DNA of 64,000 bases, taken from contig OX457044.1 in NCBI GenBank assembly GCA_949752735.1, positions 20,557,521-20,621,520 on the forward strand, read 5' to 3'. The notes below the pieces were generated by a model, which was not told where the DNA came from, ran no database searches, and saw only the letters and a list, made by a program, of their open reading frames with translations. Source of the stretch: Lumbricus terrestris. Its lineage: Eukaryota; Annelida; Clitellata; Crassiclitellata; Lumbricidae. Of the stretch, positions 62,590 through 64,000 are shown one piece after another; position 1 is the first letter of the stretch, and every line of letters begins with the position of its first letter. A program made the position numbers and the translations under genes.

Positions 62590-64000
62590 ACATGTACGAT
62601 TGTACGTTACTAGTTTCTCTTGTTTTATTCGCATGCGCCATTTTCAACGTTGAACGGAAGGCAGAACTTCAAACACAGGTGTATTATAAATAGATAAATC
62701 TATATTGTACATTTACATGTGCGTGCATTTGGGTATTTTACAAGAGAGCTCTACAACCTTTTGGGCTTAAATACAGGTATGCCTGATGTTGACGTCCCTA
62801 TAGGCAGCGGGATTATTTTATCCCTTTAGGGCCTCAAATTTTTGTAACCAATGAGCAAGATGTGTAAATCTTTCATGTATACTTTGGTTGCAAAATAAAA
62901 ATATTTGGTTTGATTTGATTTGAATAATTTAGATCATAGATGCAGAATTTGATATTAAGTTCTAAAGTGCAAATACATGCAGGCAATTGTAGCTTTCAGA
63001 AAATGTCTGCCATACTGTCCAGTTCAGATAGGGTATACATCGCTTTGCATATAAGCCAAATGCCACCCGAAAACAAAAAAGGTCATGGAAACATTTCACG
63101 TATTTTTCTGGAAATTTATTTTCGGTGGCTTTGGAATTGGAAGCTTACTGAAAATGACACCAGAGAACAGGTGTAGGCCTACGGCTAGACGAGATAGAAT
63201 GGTGGGACATGAAACTGTCAAATAGATTAATAGCTGAAAATGTCGGCGCTACACACAGATGATTAGTTAGTTATTCCGCCAGCAAGCTGTGCACCGATCG
63301 GTGCGGCAACGCTTGAGGAGGAAGTAGGAGCATATAATATGAGGAGGATGTGCTGTAACCCACGATAGGACGTCCGCGTGGCTTAGGACATCCGCTGCAG
63401 AGATGACTTCGTGATTGAGTGCGAAAGCGTGGCTGAAATGCGAAGCAACGGAGAGCGCAAAAACAACCTTGATCCAGGATTCCTAGGGTTTTGATGCGCG
63501 CTGGACAAGAGCGTCATGATTTTCATTGTCTATAATACCGCGGCACCAGAGAGAATAATTATATGACAGTGTCATACAGTATATCAGCTATGACCTCTTT
63601 GTCTTTTGTGTTCAGTTTGCCTGGCTCAAAGTCGGGTATTTTATGTGATAGGTCCCTATGGGATGGTTTCCTCCTCCAACACCCTACTATCTATACGCTC
63701 ATGACGGCTATTTCCCTGCATCCTCTCACCTTCTCAATACATTTCTTTCTCCCCGGAGATTCTGTGCCTCCGAAAGCGCCTCTAAATTAATAGTCTACGC
63801 CGCGAAAGGCGCTGTATAATTTTTTTACACGATTCGATGCGATGATAGCAATTTTCCATTGACCTTGAAACGGGTTGCGTCATCGAAGACAGTGTGGCAT
63901 ACCGTGAGAAGAGAATGATGGCAATTGTAATTGGATTAATTAATTGATATTGCTGAGACGAAATTCCAAAATTCATGCATGGCAAAACTGCAAGATTCGT
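62590..64000. other. No gene recognised
   Basis: Short frames at 62940-63176 and 63563-63790 lack family features and splice support. GCGCCTCTAAATTAATAGTC and AAAGGCGCTGTATAATT at 63775-63820 look like a decayed LINE/SINE tail. Confidence 0.5.

Overview
This 64 kb window is animal nuclear DNA: intron-rich genes with GT-AG splice sites, wide AT-rich intergenic stretches, and many microsatellites and transposon remnants. An innexin gene (the invertebrate gap-junction family), with the other two genes, points to an invertebrate, probably a lophotrochozoan. The species cannot be named from the window.

Three genes could be reconstructed exon by exon with matching reading phases. (1) Minus strand, 8821 to the left edge: a secreted acid sphingomyelinase (SMPD1-like). 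Eight exons cover signal peptide, saposin-B domain and most of the metallophosphatase domain; the C-terminus lies outside. (2) Minus strand, 18105-13106: a complete three-exon innexin of 410 residues. (3) Plus strand, 34188-38673: a complete five-exon Tctex-type dynein light chain (DYNLT1-like, 118 residues) with an RFX X-box-like site upstream. A weaker candidate is a two-exon 3' gene end at 29003-28698 (minus). No pathway links these genes.

Layout: 1-8.9 kb sphingomyelinase; 9-13 kb SINEs, a TGTA array and a hAT-type MITE; 13.1-18.1 kb innexin with a GA/CT-repeat upstream region; 18.5-28 kb mostly microsatellites and SINE/LINE tails; 28.7-34 kb the candidate gene, a tandem-repeat transposon and LINE ends; 34.1-38.9 kb DYNLT1; 39-64 kb a transposon-dense tract with many MITEs carrying 8-bp target duplications, a THAP/P-element-like transposon at 54388-56992, and large AAT, CTA, TG and TGTC arrays.

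The most unusual signal is in the sphingomyelinase gene. Exons 3 and 4 each start at the end of a tandem array whose repeat unit is that exon's own 3' splice site plus its first coding bases: six spaced copies at exon 3, and eleven 45-bp copies at exon 4 (ten plus the real site). The intron side of innexin exon 1 holds a related event, a decayed copy of the exon end with its donor site. Also notable are a filled and an empty MITE insertion site side by side, a LINE and a SINE whose shared tail includes the LINE's last codons, and roughly fifty-fold excess of the palindrome TAGGCCTA.
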